In this document: in pieces, positions 7,727 to 16,517 of the stretch
Numbering within the stretch: position 1 is the first letter of the stretch
How the letters are laid out: every line of letters begins with the position of its first letter
Virus record (IMG/VR): IMGVR_UViG_3300031521_000165
Coordinates: 1 to 39,917 of that record
Direction: 5' to 3' (one strand)
DNA: 39,917 nt
Origin: a virus
The notes under the pieces: model-generated
What the model was told of the DNA's origin: nothing
What the model saw: the letters and a program-made list of their open reading frames with translations, nothing else
The model's database searches: none
Made by a program: the position numbers and the translations under genes

Positions 7727-8511
7727 ACCAGTATTTCGGTGCGGGTTTTGGGCTTTGCTCCGTCGCATACGCCCAGGTTCGACGTCTTTATGATTACCTC
7801 GATCGTTTTATACTGCCAACCGTACCGGTGAATGTGGTAGCGTAATGTTTGACTCCAGTAGTTGGATAGAATGAACTTTCCTTTGATCACGGCCAGTGCC
7901 TGGAGTAATTCGTACAGATCGGCGTGTGTATACCCGGTATAGTGACCTTGGTAGCTTCCGGGATACGGTGGATCGATATAAAAAATTGTTTCCGGTGTAT
8001 CGCGTTCACTGATTACTTTGATAGCATCTCTGCAGGTTATCTGAACGGTTTGTAATCTATCGTAAAGTTCGGTGCTGAAACTATTCCGCTTATTCTGCAT
8101 ATAAACGCCCGTGTGGCTTCCGGATGTTCCGTTCGACCATTTCCACCCGCCGTGCATTGAACCGGCGAAACTGCCGTTGGTAATCAACCACACAGCCCAC
8201 GCTTGCTCCACCTTACTTGCCGGCAGGCGATCGTTCCAAATATCTTTTGCAACCAGGTACTGGCGTTCGCTGTTGAAGGTTTGCTGAACCAATGCGTGCA
8301 GCTGCACGAAATGGGTTTGCGCTACCTGGTAGAAGTTGATAAGCCGATCATCGATATCGTTGATCACTTCGAGGTACGACTTCGGTTTCCTGAAGAATAC
8401 GGCACCGCCTCCGAAAAACGGCTCACAATAGATTTTGTGAGCCGGTATCATTTTTATTATCTCGTCGGCCAGACCTTGCTTGCCTCCGTAATAGGTTATT
8501 GGGGTTTTCAT
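7690..8511 (-). CDS. DNA adenine N6-methyltransferase, D12 (Dam) class
   Basis: A 273-residue enzyme that transfers a methyl group from S-adenosylmethionine to adenine N6 in a short DNA target. The SAM-binding motifs YYGGK (7-11) and EPFFGGGAVFF (30-40) and the catalytic I-D-P-P-Y-P (179-184) are intact and in the D12 order. Length is normal for a Dam-type enzyme. It overlaps the previous methylase gene by 4 bases (ATGA), so the two are co-translated. No restriction endonuclease adjoins it, so it most likely protects phage DNA from host restriction or marks it for regulation. Confidence 0.93.
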   Translation of the reverse strand: MKTPITYYGGKQGLADEIIKMIPAHKIYCEPFFGGGAVFFRKPKSYLEVINDIDDRLINFYQVAQTHFVQLHALVQQTFNSERQYLVAKDIWNDRLPASKVEQAWAVWLITNGSFAGSMHGGWKWSNGTSGSHTGVYMQNKRNSFSTELYDRLQTVQITCRDAIKVISERDTPETIFYIDPPYPGSYQGHYTGYTHADLYELLQALAVIKGKFILSNYWSQTLRYHIHRYGWQYKTIEVIIKTSNLGVCDGAKPKTRTEILVWNFAQPKDLFS

Positions 8512-9047
8512 GGTTTTTCTAAAGGGATATACTTACATTGATTATTACCTTTTATCCATACTGTCCAGCAAACTTCCATCGTTGGGGAACCTCCTTTTTC
8601 TTTGAACATAAAATCAGGGCGCCAGGTTAGTGGTAATATGTAGGCCGGTAAATTATCATTGTACAGATTAAATCGCTTCTTTGCATGCCAGTATTGACTT
8701 TTCAAAAGCATTGCAACCAAATTAGCCTCATTAATTGCTTTTAAAATGAATTGATCTGCTAAACAAAATGGAGGGTTAGTTATTATGCAATCGACTTGTT
8801 TTTGCGTATTCAAATAATCATCTCCTGTGAGGATATCTGTTGAAATTACATTGTGACCATAGTCTTTAATTACATTTGCCATATGCATTTCACCACATGC
8901 AGGTTCCCATATTGTACAAGGCTTTAGATTTAGAAAATTCATTAAGGCAATTGTCGCCTCTGGTGGAGTTGGATAGAAATCTAATTTTCTACGTTGATTA
9001 ATATCGCTTCTGCCGGTTAGTTTTAATTTATCGATTTTAGGTTCCAT
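8508..9047 (-). CDS. Phage N6-adenine methyltransferase-like protein
   Basis: A 179-residue class I methyltransferase. Near the N-terminus are DFYPTPP (23-29), common in phage adenine methylases, the SAM-binding motif EPACGEMHMANV (48-59), and the catalytic N-P-P-F (91-94). It is short and has no separate target-recognition domain, as in other compact phage enzymes. It begins where the 115-residue gene ends and overlaps the next methylase by 4 bases. Confidence 0.85.
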   Translation of the reverse strand: MEPKIDKLKLTGRSDINQRRKLDFYPTPPEATIALMNFLNLKPCTIWEPACGEMHMANVIKDYGHNVISTDILTGDDYLNTQKQVDCIITNPPFCLADQFILKAINEANLVAMLLKSQYWHAKKRFNLYNDNLPAYILPLTWRPDFMFKEKGGSPTMEVCWTVWIKGNNQCKYIPLEKP

Positions 9048-9395
9048 TTATTTTACATTTATGTTTACTTCTTGGTATTGATAATTAGTATCATCAATTG
9101 TTTTGAACATTACCAAATTATCTCCGTGCTGAAATGTGAGCGTTTTCTTGTCATCGGATAAAACTTGTGCAGCATAAACAAAGCATTGAGCATGCAGCAT
9201 CTTATCAGCTTTCAGTATTATCAATTCGCGTTCTTTATCATCAATCAATTTTGAAATTCTTTTGAATTCATCATTTACGCATTCCAAAAATTCTAATTTG
9301 CGTTCGGGTTGTTCACGAAGTAAATCAGATACTCCGCTATAACTATATCCTGTATTTTCGATTATTTCTTTCATGTCGTTTTTTTTGCTATTCAT
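9048..9395 (-). CDS. Hypothetical protein with helical core
   Basis: A 115-residue protein; residues 30-65 are strongly charged and probably form a coiled-coil-like helix (K-L-I-D-D-K-E-R-E-L). No motif identified. It abuts the downstream methylase gene and overlaps the tiny upstream gene by 4 bases (ATGA), so it sits in a tight early operon. Confidence 0.7.
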   Translation of the reverse strand: MNSKKNDMKEIIENTGYSYSGVSDLLREQPERKLEFLECVNDEFKRISKLIDDKERELIILKADKMLHAQCFVYAAQVLSDDKKTLTFQHGDNLVMFKTIDDTNYQYQEVNINVK

Positions 9396-9535
9396 TCGTA
9401 CATTCGGTTATTGGCTTCGTTGATGATAAGTAAGCAAAGAAGTGTGGCTATTAATCCTGTACCGGGTTTTATTACCCAGCAGCCGTAGTATAAATAGATA
9501 TGCTTACGGCAAAATTTAAGTAGGGTTGTTTTCAT
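9392..9535 (-). CDS. Small membrane protein (47 residues)
   Basis: ATG at 9535..9533 and TGA at 9394..9392, overlapping the next start as ATGA and starting one base after the previous stop. This tight fit on both sides supports a real gene. The product begins M-K-T-T-L-L-K-F-C-R-K and holds one hydrophobic segment (about residues 26-40, TGLIATLLCLLIINE), so it is probably a single-pass inner-membrane peptide. Role unknown. Confidence 0.65.
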   Translation of the reverse strand: MKTTLLKFCRKHIYLYYGCWVIKPGTGLIATLLCLLIINEANNRMYE

Positions 9536-9536
9536 A

Positions 9537-9920
9537 TCAGTAGCATGTTAGCGTTTTGGGTCGTATCATTCTATTACCGGTGACTTTTAGTTGATCGTAG
9601 GCTTGTTTGTTGAATATCTTGATCACATTAATACTTCTAGCCATCATACAAAAGTCTCGTTTCGTTACCAGGTGAACTGCAAAATCGCTATTTATACACT
9701 CAAGCATGATCAGATTTTTATTGTCCCGCCTGCAGGAGTTTTCGAACCACTCAAATACATCGTTTAAATGCCCGTTTCCGGGATCTTTATTTACAATGGA
9801 TAGAATGTAGTAGCAATCTTCAGTACTTCCCCATATTCCTTCGCATGTGCCGATTCGGAATAATGCTCCATGTATGGGATGATTGGCAACTTCGAACGGA
9901 AGTAAATGTGTTGATTTCAT
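9537..9920 (-). CDS. Hypothetical early protein
   Basis: A 127-residue soluble protein containing a D-V-F-E-W-F motif and a hydrophobic strand L-I-M-L-E-C, a pattern I associate with uncharacterised early proteins of Bacteroidetes phages. Tightly packed with its neighbours. No enzymatic motif is visible. Confidence 0.75.
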   Translation of the reverse strand: MKSTHLLPFEVANHPIHGALFRIGTCEGIWGSTEDCYYILSIVNKDPGNGHLNDVFEWFENSCRRDNKNLIMLECINSDFAVHLVTKRDFCMMARSINVIKIFNKQAYDQLKVTGNRMIRPKTLTCY

Positions 9921-9928
9921 ATTAGTTA

Positions 9929-10348
9929 TTATTTAAAAGGCTCAATCGTAGTACCGTCACCAAAATAAAGAATACAGTCTTTAAGCGGATAATTTCCACC
10001 TGGAGCCATTGAGTAAACTGTGCCGTTTGAAATCCTGTAAATAGGATATAGCATTGCTTTTCCGCTTTTGAACTCCTGTTGGTGCGCGTATTCGGTTTTA
10101 GGCTTAATAGTATGAAATAGATTGAATCTTTGTAAGTGCTTATTATTATATGAAGAATCTTTTTTGCTTTTTTTGAAATCTTCCCAGTAATCTATGAATG
10201 ATTGAAATTCATTAATAATCATAGAAATATCCGATATATCATCGCCATGTGATTTTAAAAATTCGATAAAGTGAAAAATCATTTTGCTTACATGAATAGT
10301 TTCTCCATTCGTTGTAATTTCGACCATTTTTTCATTATTTGTTTCCAT
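9929..10348 (-). CDS. Hypothetical early protein
   Basis: A 139-residue protein, acidic and helical at the N-terminus (residues 20-60), with a glycine-containing C-terminus (SMAPGGNYPL, FGDGTTIEPFK). Located 10 bases after the C5-cytosine methylase stop. I do not recognise it. Confidence 0.7.
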   Translation of the reverse strand: METNNEKMVEITTNGETIHVSKMIFHFIEFLKSHGDDISDISMIINEFQSFIDYWEDFKKSKKDSSYNNKHLQRFNLFHTIKPKTEYAHQQEFKSGKAMLYPIYRISNGTVYSMAPGGNYPLKDCILYFGDGTTIEPFK

Positions 10349-10358
10349 AATAGTTTAT

Positions 10359-11960
10359 TTATATTGCTTGTTTTAAAAGGGATTGATAAATACTCATTGC
10401 CACCGCTTCAGCATTTACTTGTGATTGGGTGCACTCTACTGCGTTACCGATAAATTTCTTTTGTTCGGCTTTCGTTCCTTTCAGAATATAGTCGTCACCG
10501 AAACCCATTATTCGCTTCAGTTCGTCGATAAAGAGCATGCGCATAAATATGTCGGTAATGCCATACTCGTTGCATAGGTTCTTTAGCTTGATCATTGTTT
10601 CGGTATCCGTTTCGTTTATCCGGATCTTACTGTGTCCGTGATTGGCTTGCATCAAATACGGAGGCATTTTGTCCATTCGGGCAATAAGTGTAAAGCATGG
10701 TTTTTCAATGCTTGCGCCTTTATTGTTGAATTGTGGATTCAGTAGCCATTGTGCGCTTACAAGGCGTTGTTTCGGGTTAGTGAGTAATGTTCCGCACGGT
10801 CTGTCGATACTGGCAGCTTTACTGTTTCCGTATTGCTCATCAATAAACTTTGAAGTAACCAGGGCGAAGCGATCTTTAGTGGTTACCGTTCCTAAAGGTG
10901 AGGAAACATCAGAGTTATATCCATTCCCATAATAGGCCGTTATCATTTGGTGGTGATCTACTGTTGTAATGGTTCTGGCCGGACGGTTTACGCTTAAATT
11001 TTTCGACCATGGTGCACCGCTGTATGCTACCTGCAGGAATGAACATTTTACTAATCCTAGTCTATTTTGAGTAGTGACGGTTGGCGAAGGTTCGTCCACG
11101 CTTGGAGCCTTATACTTTCCGTTGGATTGCATCGAATTCCATTTGATAAGGAAATCATTTGTTCCACCTAAAACGAAGCGGATAACCCCGTTTAAAATAC
11201 GTTCGAGCGTTGCGTCGACTAATGGTTTCTTCCGGTTGAAAATGCTTTCACCTTCTACGTCAAGTTGAAGCACGTCTTTTACGGCTTTCCATTTTTCGAA
11301 CCCATCAGCACCGGTTTTGGAGTGCGTTTGTTCGGGGAAACGTATGTGCACATCATCTTTGGCGAACAATCCGAAATAGCGACTGCGTGAAGTATATGCG
11401 CCATAATCGGCAGCGTTTAGTTTCTGATAGTCGTACGTGTAGCCATATTTCAGCAGGTTATCGCGCCAGGTATTATAATACACACCCTTTTGTTCTTTGA
11501 TAGGTTTACCGGCTTCACTGAGTGGACCCCAGTCGATAAATTCGATTACGTTTTCAACTCCTATAATGTCGGGATCCAAAACGGAAACATAGCGTTCGAT
11601 ATGTTCGGGTAATGAACGACTATCAGCATCGCGGGGAAGTCCGCCTTTGGCTTTGCTGTGGTGCGTACATTCGGCCGAAGCCCAGAACAGCACTTTGGCA
11701 TTGGGGTAGCGAAGCTTTGCAGCTGCTACGATATCGACTAAGCGGTGTGGATCCAGCGTGGTAAAATCTTCGACAAAATGTACAGTGTCCGGGTGATTGG
11801 CTGCATGACTGGCAATGGCCATAGCATCGTGATTAATACCGATCACTACTTTGGCTATGTTTTCGCCGTTGATCTGTGCGCGGTGAAATCCGGTTGTTGT
11901 ACCACCACCACCGCAAAAGCTATCAATAACTATCAGGAGTATGTTTGGGTTTACTTGCAT
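10359..11960 (-). CDS. DNA C5-cytosine methyltransferase
   Basis: A 533-residue member of the Dcm family. The SAM-binding motif is D-S-F-C-G-G-G-G (13-20), and E-N-V (136-138) is the conserved glutamate motif. The catalytic loop reads S-A-E-C-T-H-H-S (95-102), with Cys98 as nucleophile; the usual proline before it is replaced by glutamate, a variant I have seen in phage enzymes. The long middle (about 260-420) holds repeated S-x-D-x-P-x-x-T-x-T-T units, as in the target-recognition region of this subfamily. Probably shields phage DNA from host restriction. Confidence 0.92.
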   Translation of the reverse strand: MQVNPNILLIVIDSFCGGGGTTTGFHRAQINGENIAKVVIGINHDAMAIASHAANHPDTVHFVEDFTTLDPHRLVDIVAAAKLRYPNAKVLFWASAECTHHSKAKGGLPRDADSRSLPEHIERYVSVLDPDIIGVENVIEFIDWGPLSEAGKPIKEQKGVYYNTWRDNLLKYGYTYDYQKLNAADYGAYTSRSRYFGLFAKDDVHIRFPEQTHSKTGADGFEKWKAVKDVLQLDVEGESIFNRKKPLVDATLERILNGVIRFVLGGTNDFLIKWNSMQSNGKYKAPSVDEPSPTVTTQNRLGLVKCSFLQVAYSGAPWSKNLSVNRPARTITTVDHHQMITAYYGNGYNSDVSSPLGTVTTKDRFALVTSKFIDEQYGNSKAASIDRPCGTLLTNPKQRLVSAQWLLNPQFNNKGASIEKPCFTLIARMDKMPPYLMQANHGHSKIRINETDTETMIKLKNLCNEYGITDIFMRMLFIDELKRIMGFGDDYILKGTKAEQKKFIGNAVECTQSQVNAEAVAMSIYQSLLKQAI

Positions 11961-11962
11961 GG

Positions 11963-12151
11963 CTATTCTAAATCGTTTTCCATATACACCTGGTATTCTT
12001 CAGGTGTTATTGGGGTAATTGTTTCGGGGTTATGTTTATCGCTGTTTTCGTAGCACTCTAGGTGCTGTGTTCCGTGTACGGTTACTAATGCTTTCGCTGT
12101 AATTACATCGCCGTTGGCGGTTCGGTATGGTGTGAGGTGGGTAAATGTCAT
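11963..12151 (-). CDS. Small hypothetical protein
   Basis: A 62-residue soluble protein that ends just before the cytosine methylase start. Its beta-rich beginning (THLTPYRTANGDVITAKALV) and acidic tail look like a compact fold. Operon position and clean spacing support a real gene; the function is unknown. Confidence 0.65.
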   Translation of the reverse strand: MTFTHLTPYRTANGDVITAKALVTVHGTQHLECYENSDKHNPETITPITPEEYQVYMENDLE

Positions 12152-12163
12152 GGCTATTTCGTT

Positions 12164-12547
12164 TTAATCTTCCCACATGGTTGAGCATATTATTTCGCCA
12201 GAACCAAAGTATTTTCCAAACACTTCGTATAGGTTCGTTTCAGGTAGTTCCTGATCTTCATCGGCTGATATGGTAATCGCTTTCATATCTTCGTAGTTAA
12301 GCATTGTAATCATTCCGATATCTTCAGGATTTATTTCTTCGGGGCACTGCAGGAGTAATTCTTTTACGTGATCGGTGTGAATGGCTATTACCCAGAATTG
12401 TTCTGTTTCGTCGAATACATTTACTTCGTATGCTTTTAGCGCGAAGTATTGATCTTCTTTGCGCTTCATGAAGCGACGTTGACGACGGGTTTCAGGCATC
12501 GGTTGTCTAAGTTCCGATTTCAATGGAGTGTTTTTACTTTTTTGCAT
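12164..12547 (-). CDS. Hypothetical protein with basic N-terminus
   Basis: A 127-residue protein. Residues 1-35 are very basic (R-R-Q-R-R-F-M-K-R-K), possibly for nucleic-acid binding; the rest is acidic. It lies between the VapE-like ATPase and the methylase genes. No family recognised. Confidence 0.7.
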   Translation of the reverse strand: MQKSKNTPLKSELRQPMPETRRQRRFMKRKEDQYFALKAYEVNVFDETEQFWVIAIHTDHVKELLLQCPEEINPEDIGMITMLNYEDMKAITISADEDQELPETNLYEVFGKYFGSGEIICSTMWED

Positions 12548-12607
12548 ATTATTGGGTTTTTATTGGTGAGCAATATTTTCGGGTGACTTTGGTGACGGTT
12601 ACGACGG

Positions 12608-13900
12608 CTATTCTCCTTCTTTTTTATTAGTTATTTCGTCATTCGTTCTAAATACAATTTGATATGCTTTTACAGATTGCATATTAAATGCCGGTGATCT
12701 GAATGACTTAGTATGATAGCCGAGCGCGTTGAGGGCTTTACCGATGGTCTGCGGTGATATGTTTTTCATATCGTCCGACGTTACGCGCTTGAGTGCCGGC
12801 AAGCGTTCGAGGATTTGCGACGGGGTTAGTAGTTCGCCCGGTTCATCGCCTTCGGGTTTACGAACTGTTTTCTGCATGATACGCATTTCATTTGTATATT
12901 GCTTGTAGCGTTCGTTGTAGGCGTTCAGTTCGTCGTAGTCCGGTTTATAAAAACGATACTCAAAATTGCTCGATTCGAATAGGGTAAGCATTTCGGCCCA
13001 CAACTGATCGCGGTCTACTACGGTGGAGTAGTTTTGGTCAATGTCCAGAATTTCAATTGTTCCTACGCGTCGGGTATCGCTATCGTAGTATGGCATTATG
13101 AACCCGCCATTTTCGGGGTTAAGGTTGGTAGACATGATTCCTGCACCTAATCTTTTTTTATTTGAAGCTCTTAATTCACCTCGTTCTTTTATTGATATTG
13201 AATCTGCTGTTTGAACTTTCTTCCATGTAGTAATTGTTGATTTATTGATTCCGATTGTTTCCTCGTAATTGACCAACATAAACCGGGTATATGCATCTTC
13301 TATGTCGAAGTTCTTTGGATTGTTGCTCGATTCGATATAGTAATCTTGCAACGATTCCGGTAATAGCCAACGGGTGAGATATGTTTTACCCGATCCTCCT
13401 GCACCTTGTACTAATACAAGCATTATATCATTTGAAAACTTTGTAAGCCACATGGCTACGTTTGCTACCATCCATTTACGCATCAGGTTACGTGCGCGAG
13501 TGATGTATTCTTCATCTGTTTTATCTTCGAAAGCGCGAACGGTGATGTGCGACATCAATAGATCCAGTTGCGAAGTTCCGTTCCATTTTCCGCGTATACC
13601 GTCGAAGTACAGTTTTATCGGGTCGATGTGCGGTATATAGTAGGGGGAACACATGATTTTTCGGAGTGTGGCGTCGCCCACTGTTATGCCATGCGCTGCG
13701 AGATGAAGCGATATCTCGCTGAACTTCGGTTCTATTCCTTTGCGATCGGTATCTTTGCATACAATGTATTTTTTTGATGGGTCCTGAACCGATATCTGAA
13801 TATCGTAATGCTCAAGAAGAAATGAAGCGACGTATTGAATTTTATCATCGAATAGCGATTTTTGAGTATCTTTTTTCGCGGGAGCTGTAAGTTGTGCCAT
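12608..13900 (-). CDS. VapE/VirE-type replication ATPase (primase-helicase-like)
   Basis: A 430-residue P-loop ATPase of the virulence-associated E family. Walker A is G-A-G-G-S-G-K-T (166-173); the acidic Walker B region is F-M-L-V-N-Y-E-E-T (207-215). Residues 60-115 match the region before the ATPase core in this family (around GITVGDATLR and YFDGIRGKW). The C-terminus (about 335-410) resembles a winged-helix DNA-binding module. These proteins act as replicative helicase/initiator proteins in phages and islands of Bacteroidetes, so it is the best candidate to act at the repeat cluster near 7230. Confidence 0.88.
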   Translation of the reverse strand: MAQLTAPAKKDTQKSLFDDKIQYVASFLLEHYDIQISVQDPSKKYIVCKDTDRKGIEPKFSEISLHLAAHGITVGDATLRKIMCSPYYIPHIDPIKLYFDGIRGKWNGTSQLDLLMSHITVRAFEDKTDEEYITRARNLMRKWMVANVAMWLTKFSNDIMLVLVQGAGGSGKTYLTRWLLPESLQDYYIESSNNPKNFDIEDAYTRFMLVNYEETIGINKSTITTWKKVQTADSISIKERGELRASNKKRLGAGIMSTNLNPENGGFIMPYYDSDTRRVGTIEILDIDQNYSTVVDRDQLWAEMLTLFESSNFEYRFYKPDYDELNAYNERYKQYTNEMRIMQKTVRKPEGDEPGELLTPSQILERLPALKRVTSDDMKNISPQTIGKALNALGYHTKSFRSPAFNMQSVKAYQIVFRTNDEITNKKEGE

Positions 13901-13964
13901 TATTTATCTGATTTCTGATTGCAGTTCAAAGTTGAATTCTTTTATTAGTCGGGTGACTGTAGTG

Positions 13965-14216
13965 CTATCGACTAATTACTTGTTTGAAATATCGTTTTGG
14001 GAATAGAACTTCAGTCAAATGATAATTTTCGCATTTAGAAAGTCCAACGGTAATAGTTCCATCACAGTTAATACTTTTTATTGCCACTTTTTTCTTTTTA
14101 TTTGACTGCCTATCTAAAACCGTTACTTTTCTACCAAGCTTCATATCTGAAACTGCCATACTAAATCTATCGGTAATATTTGATGGAGTAAATAAATCAA
14201 TTTGTTTTGTTTTCAT
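13965..14216 (-). CDS. Small basic hypothetical protein
   Basis: An 83-residue protein starting M-K-T-K-Q-I-D-L-F. A start 81 bases upstream is open, but it lies inside the previous gene and adds a low-complexity segment, so the ATG at 14216 is preferred. The fold looks like a small beta-barrel (GRKVTVLDR, KVAIKSINCDGTITVGL). Probably nucleic-acid related, but this is a guess. Confidence 0.65.
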   Translation of the reverse strand: MKTKQIDLFTPSNITDRFSMAVSDMKLGRKVTVLDRQSNKKKKVAIKSINCDGTITVGLSKCENYHLTEVLFPKRYFKQVISR

Positions 14217-14227
14217 ATTGTATAAAT

Positions 14228-14938
14228 TTATGTTGTTATTGTTTGTTGTTGTCTTTTTAAAAATTCTGCTCGTGCAATGGGTAGTTCTTTGTTGCATCGC
14301 TCGGTAATTAGCGAAGCTTGTTTTGAAAGTATTTCAAGTGGTCGCAAATGTTTAAATTGAGTTCTCATTAAGTGACCTACTTCGTCTATTATTTTTGTAC
14401 TTACCTGTTTCAAGTAAATATCCAATTCGGTTTGTTCGCCCGGTTTATTGTCAAATGCTTTCGACTCCTGTTGTTTTTGGGTTATAAATTTATTACGTTC
14501 CTTATCGTAAAGAATGAATCCTTGCATAATGCGTTGTGCATCTACCGTGGCGTAGAACTGTCCGTATTCGCCACGTATCAGCTTTTCGAGTATCAGTTTA
14601 AGATCGGATAAATACAGGTGCCGATATCCGCTGTATAGCATGTAGGCTACGGTGTCGATTTCGGTAAGCGGTTTTTGTATGTTCAGAATACTATTTAGTC
14701 GCATAAGCCATTTCTTGAAGTAATCTTCCGATGTATTTTGTGCATCCGGATACACAATTTCTAAATCTGATATTTGCATTCGGTGTCGTTCAATGCTTTG
14801 CTCTATGGTGGTTACTCCGGAGAATGTTACCAGTAGAAAATCGGGTTTATTTTGTTCCAGAAATTTTTGATAAGTAGGACATACTTTTAATACTTTCTGC
14901 TGTATTGGTGTAAGATTTTCGAAATTGAGAACTGACAT
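14228..14938 (-). CDS. Conserved Bacteroidetes mobile-element protein
   Basis: A 236-residue, largely helical protein. Residues 110-150 (LSDLKLILEKLIRGEYGQF, then YATVDAQRIM) follow a pattern I know from uncharacterised proteins encoded beside replication genes in Bacteroides phages and conjugative elements. It lies upstream of the VapE-like gene, so a replication role is plausible. Its first 92 bases overlap the previous frame, an unusually large overlap. Confidence 0.75.
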   Translation of the reverse strand: MSVLNFENLTPIQQKVLKVCPTYQKFLEQNKPDFLLVTFSGVTTIEQSIERHRMQISDLEIVYPDAQNTSEDYFKKWLMRLNSILNIQKPLTEIDTVAYMLYSGYRHLYLSDLKLILEKLIRGEYGQFYATVDAQRIMQGFILYDKERNKFITQKQQESKAFDNKPGEQTELDIYLKQVSTKIIDEVGHLMRTQFKHLRPLEILSKQASLITERCNKELPIARAEFLKRQQQTITT

Positions 14939-15089
14939 ATATCCTTAGTTTTGTTTCGGTTAATCGTTGGATTTCGGTTTCGAGAATGGTGCGTATCAGT
15001 GGTGGCATGTGTTTATAGTGCAGGTATCGGCGTATGGAGTCGATTTGCGTATCTACGGCCAGCACATCGCGGGCGGTAGCGTTATCCAT
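14847..15089 (-). CDS. Hypothetical protein overlapping the next gene
   Basis: An 80-residue frame. It overlaps the previous gene by 8 bases (ATGGATAA) and runs 92 bases into the next gene. Residues 1-50 look like a genuine helical protein; the last 30 lie in the overlap and look like a shadow of the other frame. Either the overlap is real or the two products are linked in some other way. Confidence 0.55.
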   Translation of the reverse strand: MDNATARDVLAVDTQIDSIRRYLHYKHMPPLIRTILETEIQRLTETKLRIYVSSQFRKSYTNTAESIKSMSYLSKISGTK

Positions 15090-15351
15090 GACCTTTTAGT
15101 TTTTTGACCTCTGCGCGTAGCTGCATCACTTCCTCGGTAAGCAATCGTATCATCGTAGCCTGGCTTTCGGTCTTGCGTTTTTCGGTTTCTAGAAACACAT
15201 CGTGCGACGGCAATTGTATTTCACTCACATACCGGCCGGAGGAATCTTTGCAGCGTTCCGCCGGTCTCGATTTTTTTACCTTCAGTACCGTTCGGGTACC
15301 GGTGGCAAAAAGATCGAGCTGCAGTTGATATGTGGGTGATTGTTTACGCAT
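15082..15351 (-). CDS. Small protein with C-terminal coiled coil
   Basis: An 89-residue protein. Residues 1-35 are basic, followed by a helix with heptad-like spacing at residues 54-86 (MIRLLTEEVMQLRAEVKKL), indicating oligomerisation. It could be a small DNA-binding or adaptor protein. Operonic on both sides. Confidence 0.7.
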   Translation of the reverse strand: MRKQSPTYQLQLDLFATGTRTVLKVKKSRPAERCKDSSGRYVSEIQLPSHDVFLETEKRKTESQATMIRLLTEEVMQLRAEVKKLKGHG

Positions 15352-15360
15352 GGGTGGTGA

Positions 15361-15570
15361 TTATACTTTCAGTTTGTAATATCCACGACGGCCATCGGTA
15401 CGGTAATCGGGTAAGCAATGTACTTTTTCGTTCATACAAAGAGTTTCTTTTCTTTCGAAAGCGCATAAGTGGCAACACAGCATTAGTTTTGACACTTCGA
15501 ACGTATAGATTGCTTCATCTGTAATTACCGTATTTTGGTCGGGAGTGACGTTTATTGTTTGATCTTGCAT
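15361..15570 (-). CDS. Small cysteine-rich, probably zinc-binding protein
   Basis: A 69-residue protein with four cysteines spaced C-x-x-C (32-33/36), C45 and C52, ending in a basic beta segment (RRGYYKLKV). The pattern is that of small zinc-ribbon-like proteins common in early operons of Bacteroidetes phages. The partner is unknown. Confidence 0.7.
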   Translation of the reverse strand: MQDQTINVTPDQNTVITDEAIYTFEVSKLMLCCHLCAFERKETLCMNEKVHCLPDYRTDGRRGYYKLKV

Positions 15571-15574
15571 GGGG

Positions 15575-15994
15575 TTAATATCTTAGGGGTGTCCAGTGAA
15601 TAATTTTACCTTTAAATCCGTTTTGAAACCATTGTAAAAAATCATCTATGCTATCAAATCCATCTTTATAAGCTAATGATATCATTTCATGTACAGCTAA
15701 TCTCTTATTATCTATTATTACACCGTATTTATACCCATTATATCTCCAAAATGAATTTAAGTCTTTAGTACTTGTTTTACCAATATAAATACGTTGAGTA
15801 CCGGTGCATTCGTTATTAAGGAAATTGTCAAAGATTTTTGTTCTTACTCCATGGCAGTGATTAATCTTTCGACCTTCATGCCAACGATCATGTATATCTT
15901 CGCGCATTGTATGCTCTTTAACCCCTACTAAAATTTTACGCTTGAAGTCGGTAGACGTACCCCACGGAAACTGTTTTTTATATCCGAGTATCAT
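15575..15994 (-). CDS. ASCH-like domain protein
   Basis: A 139-residue protein with the outline of ASCH/PUA-like phage proteins: an N-terminal strand then F-K-R-K-I, a turn with R-W-H-E-G-R-K-I, a central strand Q-R-I-Y-I, an acidic loop near D-G-F-D-S, and the closing K-I-I-H-W-T-P-L-R-Y. This family often binds RNA or modified nucleotides. The match is by eye and the precise function is unknown. Confidence 0.6.
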   Translation of the reverse strand: MILGYKKQFPWGTSTDFKRKILVGVKEHTMREDIHDRWHEGRKINHCHGVRTKIFDNFLNNECTGTQRIYIGKTSTKDLNSFWRYNGYKYGVIIDNKRLAVHEMISLAYKDGFDSIDDFLQWFQNGFKGKIIHWTPLRY

Positions 15995-15996
15995 GA

Positions 15997-16335
15997 TTAT
16001 TCTTCTTTAAGTTCAAGAAAATCATCTAAAAATTCATATCTACTTACATCTAGCAAAGTAATTCCATTTGTACCATCCAAATAAGGCCAACCTTCCATCT
16101 GTTTAATTTCAGAAATTACGCCTTTAGCATTACATCTTTCAGAAGTTGCAATTTCGATACACTGCATTGCGACTTTTTTCATGTATTCATAAACCGGATC
16201 TGCATCTTCGTCGTAATCCCAATCAAAGAAATCGAGCAATATTTGAGCATCTTCTTTGGTAAATTTATCGGTATCTAATTGCAGTTTACAATCAGCATCA
16301 CCACTGCAATAATCGTAATTCAATACTTTAATCAT
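15997..16335 (-). CDS. DUF2528-family protein
   Basis: A 112-residue acidic protein. The segment D-T-D-K-F-T-K-E-D-A-Q, then L-L-D-F-F-D-W-D-Y-D, then G-V-I-S-E and E-G-W-P-Y-L-D-G matches the order I recall for DUF2528, a phage family without assigned function. It ends 2 bases before the ASCH-like gene. Confidence 0.75.
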   Translation of the reverse strand: MIKVLNYDYCSGDADCKLQLDTDKFTKEDAQILLDFFDWDYDEDADPVYEYMKKVAMQCIEIATSERCNAKGVISEIKQMEGWPYLDGTNGITLLDVSRYEFLDDFLELKEE

Positions 16336-16517
16336 AATCAGTTATATTTTAGTAATTAATAGTTTTGAGTATAGAAAAAAAAGGAAAAGAAGTGTGCAAC
16401 CGAGTTACCGCCCCGAGACTTTGGGCAATCACTATCAAAGATTATATCAGCAATACTTTGTTTTTGTTTATTGTCCCGTTTCACTCCTTTTCCAATTTTC
16501 CGTTTTGAATGGGAGTC

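Noticed and set aside
7507-8079. 14-base direct repeat AGTTCGGTGCTGAA at 7507 and 8066
   Set aside because: One copy is inside the adenine methylase in a different frame and there are no further matching bases; likely chance or a minor duplication.
14217-14297. Upstream start for the small basic gene at 13965..14216
   Set aside because: The extra 27 residues are low-complexity and lie inside the previous gene's last codons.
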